In this document: in pieces, positions 1 to 5,747 of the stretch
Layout of the letters: each line of letters opens with the position of its first letter
Position numbering within the stretch: the first letter of the stretch is position 1
IMG/VR virus record: IMGVR_UViG_3300020156_000049
Coordinates: 1 to 42,229 of that record
Length of the DNA stretch: 42,229 nucleotides
Direction: 5' to 3' (one strand)
DNA from: a virus
Notes under the pieces: generated by a model
Seen by the model: the letters and a program-made list of their open reading frames with translations, nothing else
What the model was told of the DNA's origin: nothing
The model's database searches: none
Program-made: the position numbers and the translations under genes

Positions 1-169
1 TCAGGCCGTACTGGTTGGCGACCACCAGCAGTGCGGTCATCTGCGCATCGGACACCTGTCCCTTGAACGCAGTGGCCTTGAGGACGGCGACAAGCGCCCC
101 CGGGTCGTCTGCCGAGATCGACAACGACTTAGCCAGGTTGGCGGTTTGGGATACGACGAGGTTGCTCAC
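1..169 (-). CDS. bet: Bet/RecT single-strand annealing protein, N-terminal part (runs off the left edge)
   Basis: This is the first 56 codons of a Red-beta (RecT family) annealing protein, which pairs complementary single strands made by the partner exonuclease. The visible protein holds AFKGQVSDAQ followed by ALLVVANQYGL, which matches the lambda Bet N-terminal region closely. The GTG start at 169 overlaps the TGA of the upstream HNH gene as GTGA, so translation is probably coupled. The gene leaves the window one base into the next codon, where lambda Bet has Asn-Pro-Trp. The rest of the gene is at the other end of the window (41657-42229). Confidence 0.9.
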   Translation of the reverse strand, partial: MSNLVVSQTANLAKSLSISADDPGALVAVLKATAFKGQVSDAQMTALLVVANQYGL

Positions 170-732
170 TTGTTTGCTCCGTTCAGGGCCTTCCAAACGC
201 CGCCGATGCTCAGGCCGGTCGCGTCCGCGATTTGCTGGTAGGTTTTGCCGATCCGTCGCATTTCGATCATGGTCGGCATGTGTTTGTCGGTCTTTCGCTC
301 CCTCAGCCTCGGGATCAGATCCTTGCGCCCGTGGCATTCCAGACAGAGGGTCTGGAGGTTGTCCAAGCTGTTGTTGCTGCGGTCCTTGTTGATGTGGTCA
401 ACCGTGATGGGCCTGTCCCACGTCGACTTGTGGTCCTTGTCGGTCATGCCGCACTTCACACAGGCGTATCCGTCTCTCTCCAAAACCGCCTGTCTATTCC
501 CGCCGGCTCCGTAGTTGGCGGTCGTGCTGTAGCCGTGCAGCGCCTTAAATCGCCGACGTCGCTCGCGCTGCCAACTCGTCTTTGCCTCGCGGTTCACTTC
601 GTTCCTTTGCCGGCGATTCCGGCTTGTTGATCGGGTGGACGGGCCAGTTCGCCACGCTGGCATTTGGATTGGCATTCCGCCCCGGAGCGGTCCGTCCATA
701 AGCTGTTTCGACTGCGACCTGTCCGGTTTCAT
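166..732 (-). CDS. HNH endonuclease with C-terminal helix-turn-helix
   Basis: The 188-residue protein has an N-terminal basic region and a central HNH fold with a CVKC zinc knuckle, an ITVDHINKD motif (the catalytic DH pair) and a downstream CLECH motif. The C-terminus, around YQQIADATGLSIGGVWKAL, looks like a helix-turn-helix. Such proteins are either free-standing homing-type nucleases or phage HNH nucleases. It lies immediately upstream of bet in the recombination operon. The first 20-45 residues are low-complexity and a later start (for example Met20 at 675) is possible. Whether it is a selfish element or a phage function cannot be told from sequence. Confidence 0.8.
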   Translation of the reverse strand: MKPDRSQSKQLMDGPLRGGMPIQMPAWRTGPSTRSTSRNRRQRNEVNREAKTSWQRERRRRFKALHGYSTTANYGAGGNRQAVLERDGYACVKCGMTDKDHKSTWDRPITVDHINKDRSNNSLDNLQTLCLECHGRKDLIPRLRERKTDKHMPTMIEMRRIGKTYQQIADATGLSIGGVWKALNGANK

Positions 733-799
733 GGGAACACCAGAGTCCCTAAGCGCGTCCGCCTCTGAATCCCAGGCCGCATGCGAAACACCTTAAAAG

Positions 800-826
800 T
801 GGCCGGAGCGAGAGCTGCCCCGGCCA
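800..826 (-). terminator. Candidate terminator in the leftward operon
   Basis: Read on the minus strand, TGGCCGG and CCGGCCA form a perfect 7-bp stem with a 13-base loop, followed by C and a run of four T (799-795). It sits between the 80-residue protein gene and the HNH gene. It resembles a tL-type terminator that would be passed by an antiterminated polymerase, but the T tract is short. Confidence 0.4.
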
Positions 827-839
827 AGTACCACCACCC

Positions 840-1082
840 TTAGTCCGGTCGGTACGGGTCATTGAGGTCCGGGTCATCCGAGACCATCACCCCGTTCACC
901 GCTTCCATTTCCATTTCGTGTTGCGCCAGTTCCAGCGAGATAGGCCCGCGCAGATGGCCGAAGGCTTCGTGCAGCTCAACGGCAAGCTCATCCTCCATAG
1001 CCTTGTCCGCCGACTCGCGGGCGTAGTGGTCGATCACCAGCAACGCCATCACCACGCAAACAATGAAGATCACCAGATTCAT
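840..1082 (-). CDS. Small membrane-anchored protein of unknown function
   Basis: The 80-residue protein starts with one hydrophobic segment (about residues 3-18, rich in V, I, L) followed by an acidic, probably helical tail with many E and D. This suggests a single N-terminal membrane anchor with the rest in the cytoplasm, though the orientation is not certain. Its ATG overlaps the TGA of the upstream gene (ATGA at 1079-1082), marking it as part of the leftward early operon. I do not recognise a family. Confidence 0.65.
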   Translation of the reverse strand: MNLVIFIVCVVMALLVIDHYARESADKAMEDELAVELHEAFGHLRGPISLELAQHEMEMEAVNGVMVSDDPDLNDPYRPD

Positions 1083-1300
1083 GCCGCGCCCTCCGGGTTG
1101 CGCCTGCGTTCGTTCTCAAGTTCCCAGCACTGCACGCGGAACTGGCCGGCGATCTGTTTGCCGTCGCTGCCGTGTTCTTGGGCATGCCGGATCGCGCTGA
1201 TTGCCTTGTCCGCGCTAACCCCGTTTCGGATGCCAAGATCGCGAACCGTCTTGAAGGGGCGGAAGTCGTAGAGTTGGGCGTTCACTCGGCACCTCCGCAT
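1079..1300 (-). CDS. Small hypothetical protein, leftward early operon
   Basis: The 73-residue protein is mainly polar and charged, with no obvious membrane segment or metal-binding cysteines. The middle, around VSADKAISAIRHAQEHG, is likely helical. It overlaps both neighbours (its stop with the next start, its start with the end of the upstream gene), which supports it as a real member of a translationally coupled chain. The function is unknown. Confidence 0.6.
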   Translation of the reverse strand: MRRCRVNAQLYDFRPFKTVRDLGIRNGVSADKAISAIRHAQEHGSDGKQIAGQFRVQCWELENERRRNPEGAA

Positions 1301-1500
1301 CGTGCGAGGGCGGCGGCGCAGGCCTCAGCACGCGACCGCGAAACTTCCCAAGAGATTCCGCCGCCGAGGATCGGATGAGGGTCGCGCTGGATGCAGATGA
1401 CGAGCACGGCGCCTCGGGAGTCTACGACTGCAAATCCCCCCACCCGCTCCTCCACCGCCAGCACATCAACCGGCCCGCCGGTCACGCCGGGGGCGGTCAT
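1282..1500 (-). CDS. Small hypothetical protein, leftward early operon
   Basis: The 72-residue protein has a beta-rich central part (GGFAVVDSRGAVLVICI) and an alanine-rich end. It starts in an ATGA overlap with the upstream gene at 1497-1500 and overlaps the next gene by 19 bases. No family was recognised. Confidence 0.6.
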   Translation of the reverse strand: MTAPGVTGGPVDVLAVEERVGGFAVVDSRGAVLVICIQRDPHPILGGGISWEVSRSRAEACAAALARCGGAE

Positions 1501-1754
1501 GCTGCACGCTCCACCGCCAGCGAGGCGTAGTAACGGCGCATTTCTTCACCCTCGGCAAAGCGGGTGGCCCGCTTGCTCTGCCGCTCCTGCTCACGCAGCT
1601 GGTGGCAGAGCTTGGCCCGGTCGATTACCGCCGACAGGTCATTGGGGTCTTCGTGGAAGTCCGCCAGCGTGGCAAACAGCGTGGCGAGGAAGTCCGGCTC
1701 ATCCTTGACGAGCCGTTCGACGATTACATCGTCTTCGTCGTAGTAGGCCATCAC
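1497..1754 (-). CDS. First gene of the leftward operon, small acidic protein
   Basis: The 85-residue protein begins with an acidic stretch (YYDEDDVIVERLVKDEPDF) and ends in a helical basic and acidic tail. It is the first gene after the leftward promoter and operators, where lambda has N. It lacks the arginine-rich N-terminus of N proteins, so position alone does not make it an antiterminator. Either GTG at 1754 or ATG at 1751 could be the start; a GGAG lies just upstream of both. Confidence 0.65.
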   Translation of the reverse strand: MMAYYDEDDVIVERLVKDEPDFLATLFATLADFHEDPNDLSAVIDRAKLCHQLREQERQSKRATRFAEGEEMRRYYASLAVERAA

Positions 1755-1806
1755 CGTGTCTCCAAGCCCCGTTCCTCATCTGAGGGGTTCGTGGGGCGTT
1801 GGGAGA

Positions 1807-1848
1807 ACGATACAGAACGTATCCCAGAAACACAATACGAAATGTATC
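1807..1848 (-). promoter_or_regulatory. Leftward early promoter PL with two repressor operators (OL)
   Basis: Two 15-bp sites of the form GATAC-N5-GTATC lie at 1809-1823 (perfect arms) and 1834-1848 (one mismatch, AATAC). The same sites occur between cI and cro. On the minus strand a TTGTGT (1835-1830), a 17-base spacer and TATCGT (1812-1807) form a plausible sigma-70 promoter that both operators overlap. The site lies in a 144-base gap upstream of the leftward operon, where lambda has OL/PL. The operators are seen in the sequence; the promoter boxes are inferred. Confidence 0.75.
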
Positions 1849-1898
1849 CACTGCCAGATGAAAGTTACCTATCGGTCTAAGCGGAGCGATAGTTCAGG

Positions 1899-2237
1899 CT
1901 AATCGCAGGCGGCTGGAGCCCTGTCACAGATGGCCTGTAGCCGACCTTCCAAGGATTGGACGCGGGTTTCCAGGTTCAAAATGTCGATACGAAGCTGGGC
2001 AGCGTACTGCCGTGCTTCGTCCTGGCTGGCGGAAAGATCGGCCACCTCGTTCCCCAGGGTGGTGCCTGAGTTGGTCCCGGCGTCCAGTGCGGAATTAGCC
2101 GTCTTGGCTTCACTGTAGGCGTCTTGCGCCAGCGAGAGCGCCTCATCATCCGACTGGCTGGCGCAGCCGGACGCCAAGGCGATCGCGCATACCAAGAGGG
2201 CTACCCGCACGTCGATAGCCTCTGCAAACAAGCTCAT
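1899..2237 (-). CDS. Lipoprotein in the rex position (candidate superinfection exclusion)
   Basis: The 112-residue protein has a short N-region, a hydrophobic segment VALLVCAIALASGC and a lipobox (LASGC) whose Cys25 would be lipidated. The mature part is Ser/Ala-rich and then a coiled coil (about residues 60-103, heptad-like, ending LETRVQSLEGRLQ). It lies downstream of cI and upstream of OL, where lambda keeps rexB, so it would be made from the repressor transcript in a lysogen. Surface lipoproteins in this position can block superinfecting phage. That role is inference; no known exclusion family was recognised. Confidence 0.75.
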   Translation of the reverse strand: MSLFAEAIDVRVALLVCAIALASGCASQSDDEALSLAQDAYSEAKTANSALDAGTNSGTTLGNEVADLSASQDEARQYAAQLRIDILNLETRVQSLEGRLQAICDRAPAACD

Positions 2238-2255
2238 CCGTGGCTCTCCGAAAGG

Positions 2256-2624
2256 TCAGCCGCAATCACGCAACAAGCCCGCATCCTCGAAGGCAATCCC
2301 TTCCCGAATGCAATCTTGCGCTCGCTCTAAACGGCGGTGCAGGGCAACCAGCCCCTCGTCGTCTAGTTGCTCAATGCCGGCGAGCCCAAAGCAAGCCTCA
2401 TCAATGATGGCTTGCATCGGGTCTCCATACGCACGCCAGCGCTTCCGTATGTGGCGGATGATCTTGCAGTGCGACTCTCGGACGATGGCGTCGAGCTTCA
2501 TTGGCGGCGGCGTATCCCTGACCACTCGCAGGGGAGCCCGGTTTCTACCGTGCTGCTGTAGCTCAGCGGCCCGCGCCGCGAGCCGCGCCGCCAGTTGCTC
2601 GAAGTGCTCTTTGTTCGTGCTCAT
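2256..2624 (-). CDS. Hypothetical protein co-transcribed with the repressor
   Basis: The 122-residue, probably all-helical protein has a basic centre (KIIRHIRKRWRAYGDP) and an acidic C-terminal helix with LVALHRRLERAQDCIREGI. Its ATG at 2624 follows a G-rich Shine-Dalgarno sequence and lies 62 bases inside the 3' end of the repressor gene, an unusually long overlap that suggests coupling. From memory, proteins of this type sit next to repressors in Xanthomonadaceae prophages. The place corresponds to lambda rexA, but there is no resemblance to RexA. Confidence 0.7.
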   Translation of the reverse strand: MSTNKEHFEQLAARLAARAAELQQHGRNRAPLRVVRDTPPPMKLDAIVRESHCKIIRHIRKRWRAYGDPMQAIIDEACFGLAGIEQLDDEGLVALHRRLERAQDCIREGIAFEDAGLLRDCG

Positions 2625-3066
2625 CTTCCCCCCCTCTGATACGCCTGCCTAGAATCTTGGTGAGGTTCAGGACGTTATCGGCGCGCACTGGCAGCCCGAA
2701 CGATTCCACAACCTCATAGGCGATCTGTAGGGCAATCGGGTCCGTGACCAGTTCGTCAGGGCCGCCCGTCACCTCTACGTACTCCCGGAGTACCGTGACC
2801 GCCTCAGCCATCCTCTCAAAGTCTGGTATCGCGGGGAGAGACTGGCGCCGGGTGTCTTCTGAACCAATCAACAAGGTGTCTAGGGACACATCGAGCCGGC
2901 GGGCCAGGTCTATGAGTTGCTTGGGGGATGGGTCGCGCCGACCGGTCAGGTAGTGGGACACGCCCGCACGGCTGACCCCTAGGACCGATTCAAGGTCTGC
3001 CTGGTTCAGTCCAAGGTCGGCCATGCGGCCTTTAGCGCGGTCGTACCACTCCATGGCAGGGAGCAT
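2563..3066 (-). CDS. cI: CI-like prophage repressor (XRE helix-turn-helix, no S24 peptidase domain)
   Basis: The N-terminal half holds an XRE helix-turn-helix (around LNQADLESVLGVSRAGVSHYL) with a typical GRRDPS turn. The C-terminal half does not show the Ala-Gly cleavage site or Ser/Lys residues of LexA/S24 repressors, so RecA-stimulated self-cleavage is not expected. I place the start at ATG 3066 because AGGA lies three bases upstream; this start and its ribosome site fall inside operator 3064-3078, which predicts autoregulation. A longer frame to 3117 would read through the operators and is less likely. The gene is divergent from cro. A run of seven G near the 3' end makes slippage possible. 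Confidence 0.85.
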   Translation of the reverse strand: MLPAMEWYDRAKGRMADLGLNQADLESVLGVSRAGVSHYLTGRRDPSPKQLIDLARRLDVSLDTLLIGSEDTRRQSLPAIPDFERMAEAVTVLREYVEVTGGPDELVTDPIALQIAYEVVESFGLPVRADNVLNLTKILGRRIRGGEDEHEQRALRATGGAARGAGR

Positions 3067-3125
3067 ACGTCCTGTATCAAATATTTGTGCGATACGGCTT
3101 GTATCCTCAGGATACATAATGTAGC
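3064..3125. promoter_or_regulatory. Right operator region OR with three repressor sites
   Basis: Three 15-bp sites follow the GATAC-N5-GTATC pattern: 3064-3078 (CATAC arm), 3091-3105 (perfect) and 3111-3125 (right arm GTAGC). They fill the gap between the divergent repressor and cro genes. A CATAAT hexamer at 3115-3120 could be the -10 box of the rightward promoter, although no good -35 is visible. Transcription from there would give a very short leader ahead of cro at 3135. The three-site layout mirrors lambda OR. Confidence 0.8.
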
Positions 3126-3134
3126 GTTCTCCCC

Positions 3135-3356
3135 ATGGACATTCGGACTTGGGTCAACGACCACCCTAAAGGTCAACGCAACCGGGCAATCGAGCAGCTT
3201 GCGGCAGAGGCCGGCGTTACTCCGGGCGCAGTCCGCCACTGGGTTTCCGGGCTACGCAAGCCACGGCTCTGCCATCTGACCGCGATTGAGAAGGCCACCG
3301 GCATTCCGATGGCAGACCTTTTGAAGCAGGCGCTAGAGGACTCACGGGCCGCCTAG
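3135..3356 (+). CDS. cro: Cro-like repressor
   Basis: The 73-residue protein is a small YdaS/Cro-type DNA-binding protein. It contains a helix-turn-helix around AIEQLAAEAGVTPGAVRHWV, followed by GLRKP and a wing-like helix with LTAIEKATGIPMADLL. It is transcribed away from the repressor gene across the shared operators, as Cro is. No clear Shine-Dalgarno sequence precedes the ATG, so the mRNA may be nearly leaderless. It is expected to switch off the repressor promoter and favour lytic growth. Confidence 0.85.
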   Translation: MDIRTWVNDHPKGQRNRAIEQLAAEAGVTPGAVRHWVSGLRKPRLCHLTAIEKATGIPMADLLKQALEDSRAA

Positions 3357-3480
3357 GCCCTTCCTGAGCAGCCGAACCACCGGCCGCCCGTCGATCCATC
3401 GAACCGAGAACGCATTACCCCCGAGCCGCACAAGTGAAGTGACGTTCGGGGCCGTAGCAAGCAACTGATCCATGTGTGGG

Positions 3481-3508
3481 GCGTTCGTTGTTGGGACGCT
3501 TTCTTTTT
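3481..3508 (+). terminator. Weak terminator between cro and the CII-position gene (tR1-like)
   Basis: GCGTTC and GGACGC can pair (one G-U) across a 7-base loop, followed at once by TTTCTTTTT. It lies in the 185-base gap after cro, where lambda has tR1. The stem is short, so this is a low-confidence call. I see nothing else distinctive in this gap. Confidence 0.35.
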
Positions 3509-3541
3509 CCTCCAACCGATTCTGTAAAGACTAGTAAATCG

Positions 3542-3913
3542 ATGAATAAGTCAGAAATCCAAAGGGAATTGCCGTACTTGGCGCTGCTTCCGCAGCCGGT
3601 GCGGGCTGACGAAAAGACCGTGCGCATGTGCGACACGGAACTGGATGCGATCAAGGTCGCGCTGCTGATGAGCAGGAAAGAGCAGAAGACGATTGCCGAA
3701 CTCATGGGCATTAGCGAGGCGTACCTGTCGCTCATCAAGACGGGAGCCCGGCCGCTGACCAAACGCCTTCTGCCGCTGTTTTGCTCGGCGACGGGTTGGG
3801 ACGTGGTGCGGCAGTACAGGGCGATGCAAGCCGGTATTCGCATCGCAGAGGGATTCAACCGCGAGGCAGATCGCATTGCGCAGATCGCCTCTTACACACA
3901 GAGGGCTGCGTGA
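3542..3913 (+). CDS. HTH DNA-binding protein in the CII position
   Basis: The 123-residue protein has a central helix-turn-helix (KTIAELMGISEAYLSLIKTG) followed by a helical C-terminus. As second gene of the rightward operon it occupies the place of lambda cII, so it may control lysogeny, but its sequence is not clearly CII. I prefer ATG 3542; an in-frame upstream GTG at 3476 would read through the candidate terminator. The stop overlaps the next start as TGATG. Confidence 0.7.
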   Translation: MNKSEIQRELPYLALLPQPVRADEKTVRMCDTELDAIKVALLMSRKEQKTIAELMGISEAYLSLIKTGARPLTKRLLPLFCSATGWDVVRQYRAMQAGIRIAEGFNREADRIAQIASYTQRAA

Positions 3914-4344
3914 TGAGTAACTGTCTCATTGGAAAGACCATCATGGAAATGAAGATCGCCGATGACCGGATGGCGATCAAGTTCAGCACCACAGAAGGTG
4001 ATGTGGTTGCGCGATGCGATGCTGAATGCTGCTCCCACACATGGATCGAATCAGTGGAGCTGCCGGCCAATGGCTTCCCGTGCACGGTGCTGTCAGAGGA
4101 AGACTTGCAGCTGCCTGACGCGGCCCAGGACCAGTATGGGGACGTCATCCAGTTCTATGGCGTCAGGCTGGTGACGGATAAGGGGTACATCGTCATCGAC
4201 TATCGAAACGAGTCAAACGGCTACTACGGCGGATACCTCGTTTGGCCTGGCGACAGAGGTTACTACGGCGGTGTCTACGGGCAGGGCATCTCTTCGGAGA
4301 ATTGGGTTGGCATCAAGGATGCCTCCGGGGAGCCGCAGGCATGA
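3913..4344 (+). CDS. DUF7448-like phage protein
   Basis: The 143-residue protein begins LIGKTIMEMKIADDRMAIKF, has CDAECCSHTWIESV and later the string VIDYRNESNGYYGG. These features resemble DUF7448 proteins, common small phage proteins of unknown function with a beta-rich fold. The ATG lies in a TGATG overlap with the upstream gene and the stop in an ATGA overlap with the next. The family name is given from memory of the motif pattern. Confidence 0.7.
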   Translation: MSNCLIGKTIMEMKIADDRMAIKFSTTEGDVVARCDAECCSHTWIESVELPANGFPCTVLSEEDLQLPDAAQDQYGDVIQFYGVRLVTDKGYIVIDYRNESNGYYGGYLVWPGDRGYYGGVYGQGISSENWVGIKDASGEPQA

Positions 4345-4598
4345 GCACGACCAAGTTCACTCCCGGGCCCTGGCTCTTGCGGGATCGCACGGTATACGCC
4401 GGATCACTCGAAATTTGCACGGCCGATGCTTTCGACGTTGATAACGATGAGGCCGACGCCAATGCCCACTTAATCGCCGCTGCGCCTCTGCTGTATGTGG
4501 CGTTGGAGCGGCTGGTTGATGCCGTCGATCCGGAATCAACCGGTTGGAGCGAAGCCGTGGACACCCTCGCCGCAGCCCGTGGAGAGCGCCATGAATAA
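4341..4598 (+). CDS. Phage hypothetical protein of the FTPGPW / ANAHLIAAAP type
   Basis: The 85-residue protein starts KFTPGPWLLRDRTVYA and continues with EADANAHLIAAAPLLYVALE. This pattern recurs in many phage and prophage proteins of unknown function. It starts in an ATGA overlap at 4341. Its stop overlaps the next gene at a 12-base seam (CCATGAATAACC) that is repeated at the next junction. Confidence 0.75.
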   Translation: MSTTKFTPGPWLLRDRTVYAGSLEICTADAFDVDNDEADANAHLIAAAPLLYVALERLVDAVDPESTGWSEAVDTLAAARGERHE

Positions 4599-4878
4599 CC
4601 GCCGGTGGGATTACTCGCACGGCCCCGTTTGGTATGCGTTTGGTATGAGCTATTCGGCGTACTTCGTCATGCCCCGCCGGACGTTGCAGTCGATGCCATC
4701 GGAGTGGCAAGCGCGCTTCGTGGCGATGATGGAAGAACTTGAATCTACGCTCGTTCCTGAGTCGTGGAGCGGCGAATACACAGTGAACATGCGCAAGGGT
4801 GGCAGGTTCGTCAAAGACCCGATGGCGAAGTATCGCCATGCCGATCCCGTTGATCTGAAGGATTGTGGCCATGAATAA
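4591..4878 (+). CDS. Hypothetical protein, rightward early operon
   Basis: The 95-residue protein contains WARF-like aromatic and basic residues (RRTLQSMPSEWQARFVAMMEEL) and ends VDLKDCGHE. No family was recognised. The start is ATG 4591 within the repeated seam CCATGAATAACC. It overlaps the previous gene by 8 bases and is itself overlapped by the next one in exactly the same way. Confidence 0.7.
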   Translation: MNNRRWDYSHGPVWYAFGMSYSAYFVMPRRTLQSMPSEWQARFVAMMEELESTLVPESWSGEYTVNMRKGGRFVKDPMAKYRHADPVDLKDCGHE

Positions 4879-5227
4879 CCCCACTGGCATGAAGGTGGTG
4901 GCGTGGGTAGTTCCGACAGCACGCGTCTGCTCCGATGGGAGCTATGAGGATGGGCCGTCTTTTGTTGAGATGGACGATGAGGTGTGCGATTACACCAGGA
5001 GAATCGGGTTGGCCCTAGTCACCCTCGCCGATGCTGAGGACTATGCGCGCCAGCTTTTCGCCGAATACCAGCAAGCTTTATCCGAGTTCGATAAAGCGTA
5101 CGCCGCGTACATCTGCCTGGGCCACTCCGATTCTAACGAGCGGTGGAATGAGGTTGGCGAAATCTACGCAGAGAAGGGGGATTCGCTTAAAGCCATCCTA
5201 TCCAAGCTAGGGGAGAAGGAGGACTGA
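4871..5227 (+). CDS. Hypothetical protein, paralogue of the gene at 39620-39931
   Basis: The 118-residue protein begins with VVAWVVPT and has VTLADAEDYARQLFAEY followed by a helical stretch with EFDKAYAAY, and it ends LSKLGEKED. The leftward-operon protein at 39620-39931 shows the same order (VVAWMTPG, VAHAEQYARAMVEEL, EFDKLRAGY, LAKLGDGK), so the two are homologous. The function is unknown. ATG 4871 lies in the repeated seam; an in-frame GTG at 4865 is an alternative start. Confidence 0.75.
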   Translation: MNNPTGMKVVAWVVPTARVCSDGSYEDGPSFVEMDDEVCDYTRRIGLALVTLADAEDYARQLFAEYQQALSEFDKAYAAYICLGHSDSNERWNEVGEIYAEKGDSLKAILSKLGEKED

Positions 5228-5228
5228 C

Positions 5229-5333
5229 ATGTCCAAATTCTGGAACCTCTACCTGTTCGAGCGCCTGGGCTGGGAAATGCTCGGGATCGATACAGAGAGC
5301 TTGCGCGCTGTCTTTCGCTACAGGTGGCCGTGA
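5229..5333 (+). CDS. Micro-protein of 34 residues with a strong ribosome site
   Basis: A 34-codon frame begins at ATG 5229 after an excellent GGAGGA and reads MSKFWNLYLFERLGWEM, ending FRYRWP. The stop overlaps the ATG of the next gene as TGATG. The ribosome site and the coupling support real translation despite the size. It is aromatic-rich and amphipathic. No family was recognised. Confidence 0.55.
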   Translation: MSKFWNLYLFERLGWEMLGIDTESLRAVFRYRWP

Positions 5334-5512
5334 TGACCCGCGAAGAAACCCTCCAATGGCTCGCCGTCTGCGCCGCAGCTGCGGGACGTAGCGAGCCAAT
5401 CACCGGACCCGAAATCCAGCGGCACCGCCAACTGGTCGCAGCAGAAGTGTACCGAGCAGAGGCCAGGCGCCTTGAGCCCAAACCACAACAGCAACTTGAC
5501 CTGGCGGCATAG
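5333..5512 (+). CDS. Small hypothetical protein
   Basis: The 59-residue protein, starting MTREETLQWLAVCAAAAG, is predicted to be helical and ends in a Gln-rich tail (KPQQQLDLAA). It starts in a TGATG overlap with the micro-protein gene. It has no recognised family. Confidence 0.6.
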   Translation: MTREETLQWLAVCAAAAGRSEPITGPEIQRHRQLVAAEVYRAEARRLEPKPQQQLDLAA

Positions 5513-5536
5513 GGCCGCGAGTAGGGGAGAACGAAA

Positions 5537-5746
5537 GTGAGCGACGAAGCAGACAGCGCCAGCGATCAGGAACAGCTGGACCGGGATGTAGCAATCCGAA
5601 ATTTCCTGAACAGGAAGCGTGCACCTACCCCAGCATGCGCGGAGTGTGGGGAAGCGAGCGTTCACGTCACGTCTATCGGATGTGTATGGCGTGTGTGCTG
5701 GGACTGCGCGCAGGACTTGTTGGCCGCTAAGGCCGAGGCGGCGTGA
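5537..5746 (+). CDS. Small zinc-ribbon protein
   Basis: The 69-residue protein has an acidic helical N-terminus and two cysteine pairs, ACAECG and CWDC, that could bind one zinc ion. It starts at GTG 5537 behind GGGGAGA. It lies directly ahead of the replication gene. The function is unknown; such small zinc proteins are common in phage early regions. Confidence 0.65.
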   Translation: MSDEADSASDQEQLDRDVAIRNFLNRKRAPTPACAECGEASVHVTSIGCVWRVCWDCAQDLLAAKAEAA

Positions 5747-5747
5747 C

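Noticed and set aside
1497-1754. The first leftward gene as an N-type antiterminator
   Set aside because: It has the right position but lacks the short arginine-rich RNA-binding N-terminus, and no clear boxA/boxB element was seen nearby.
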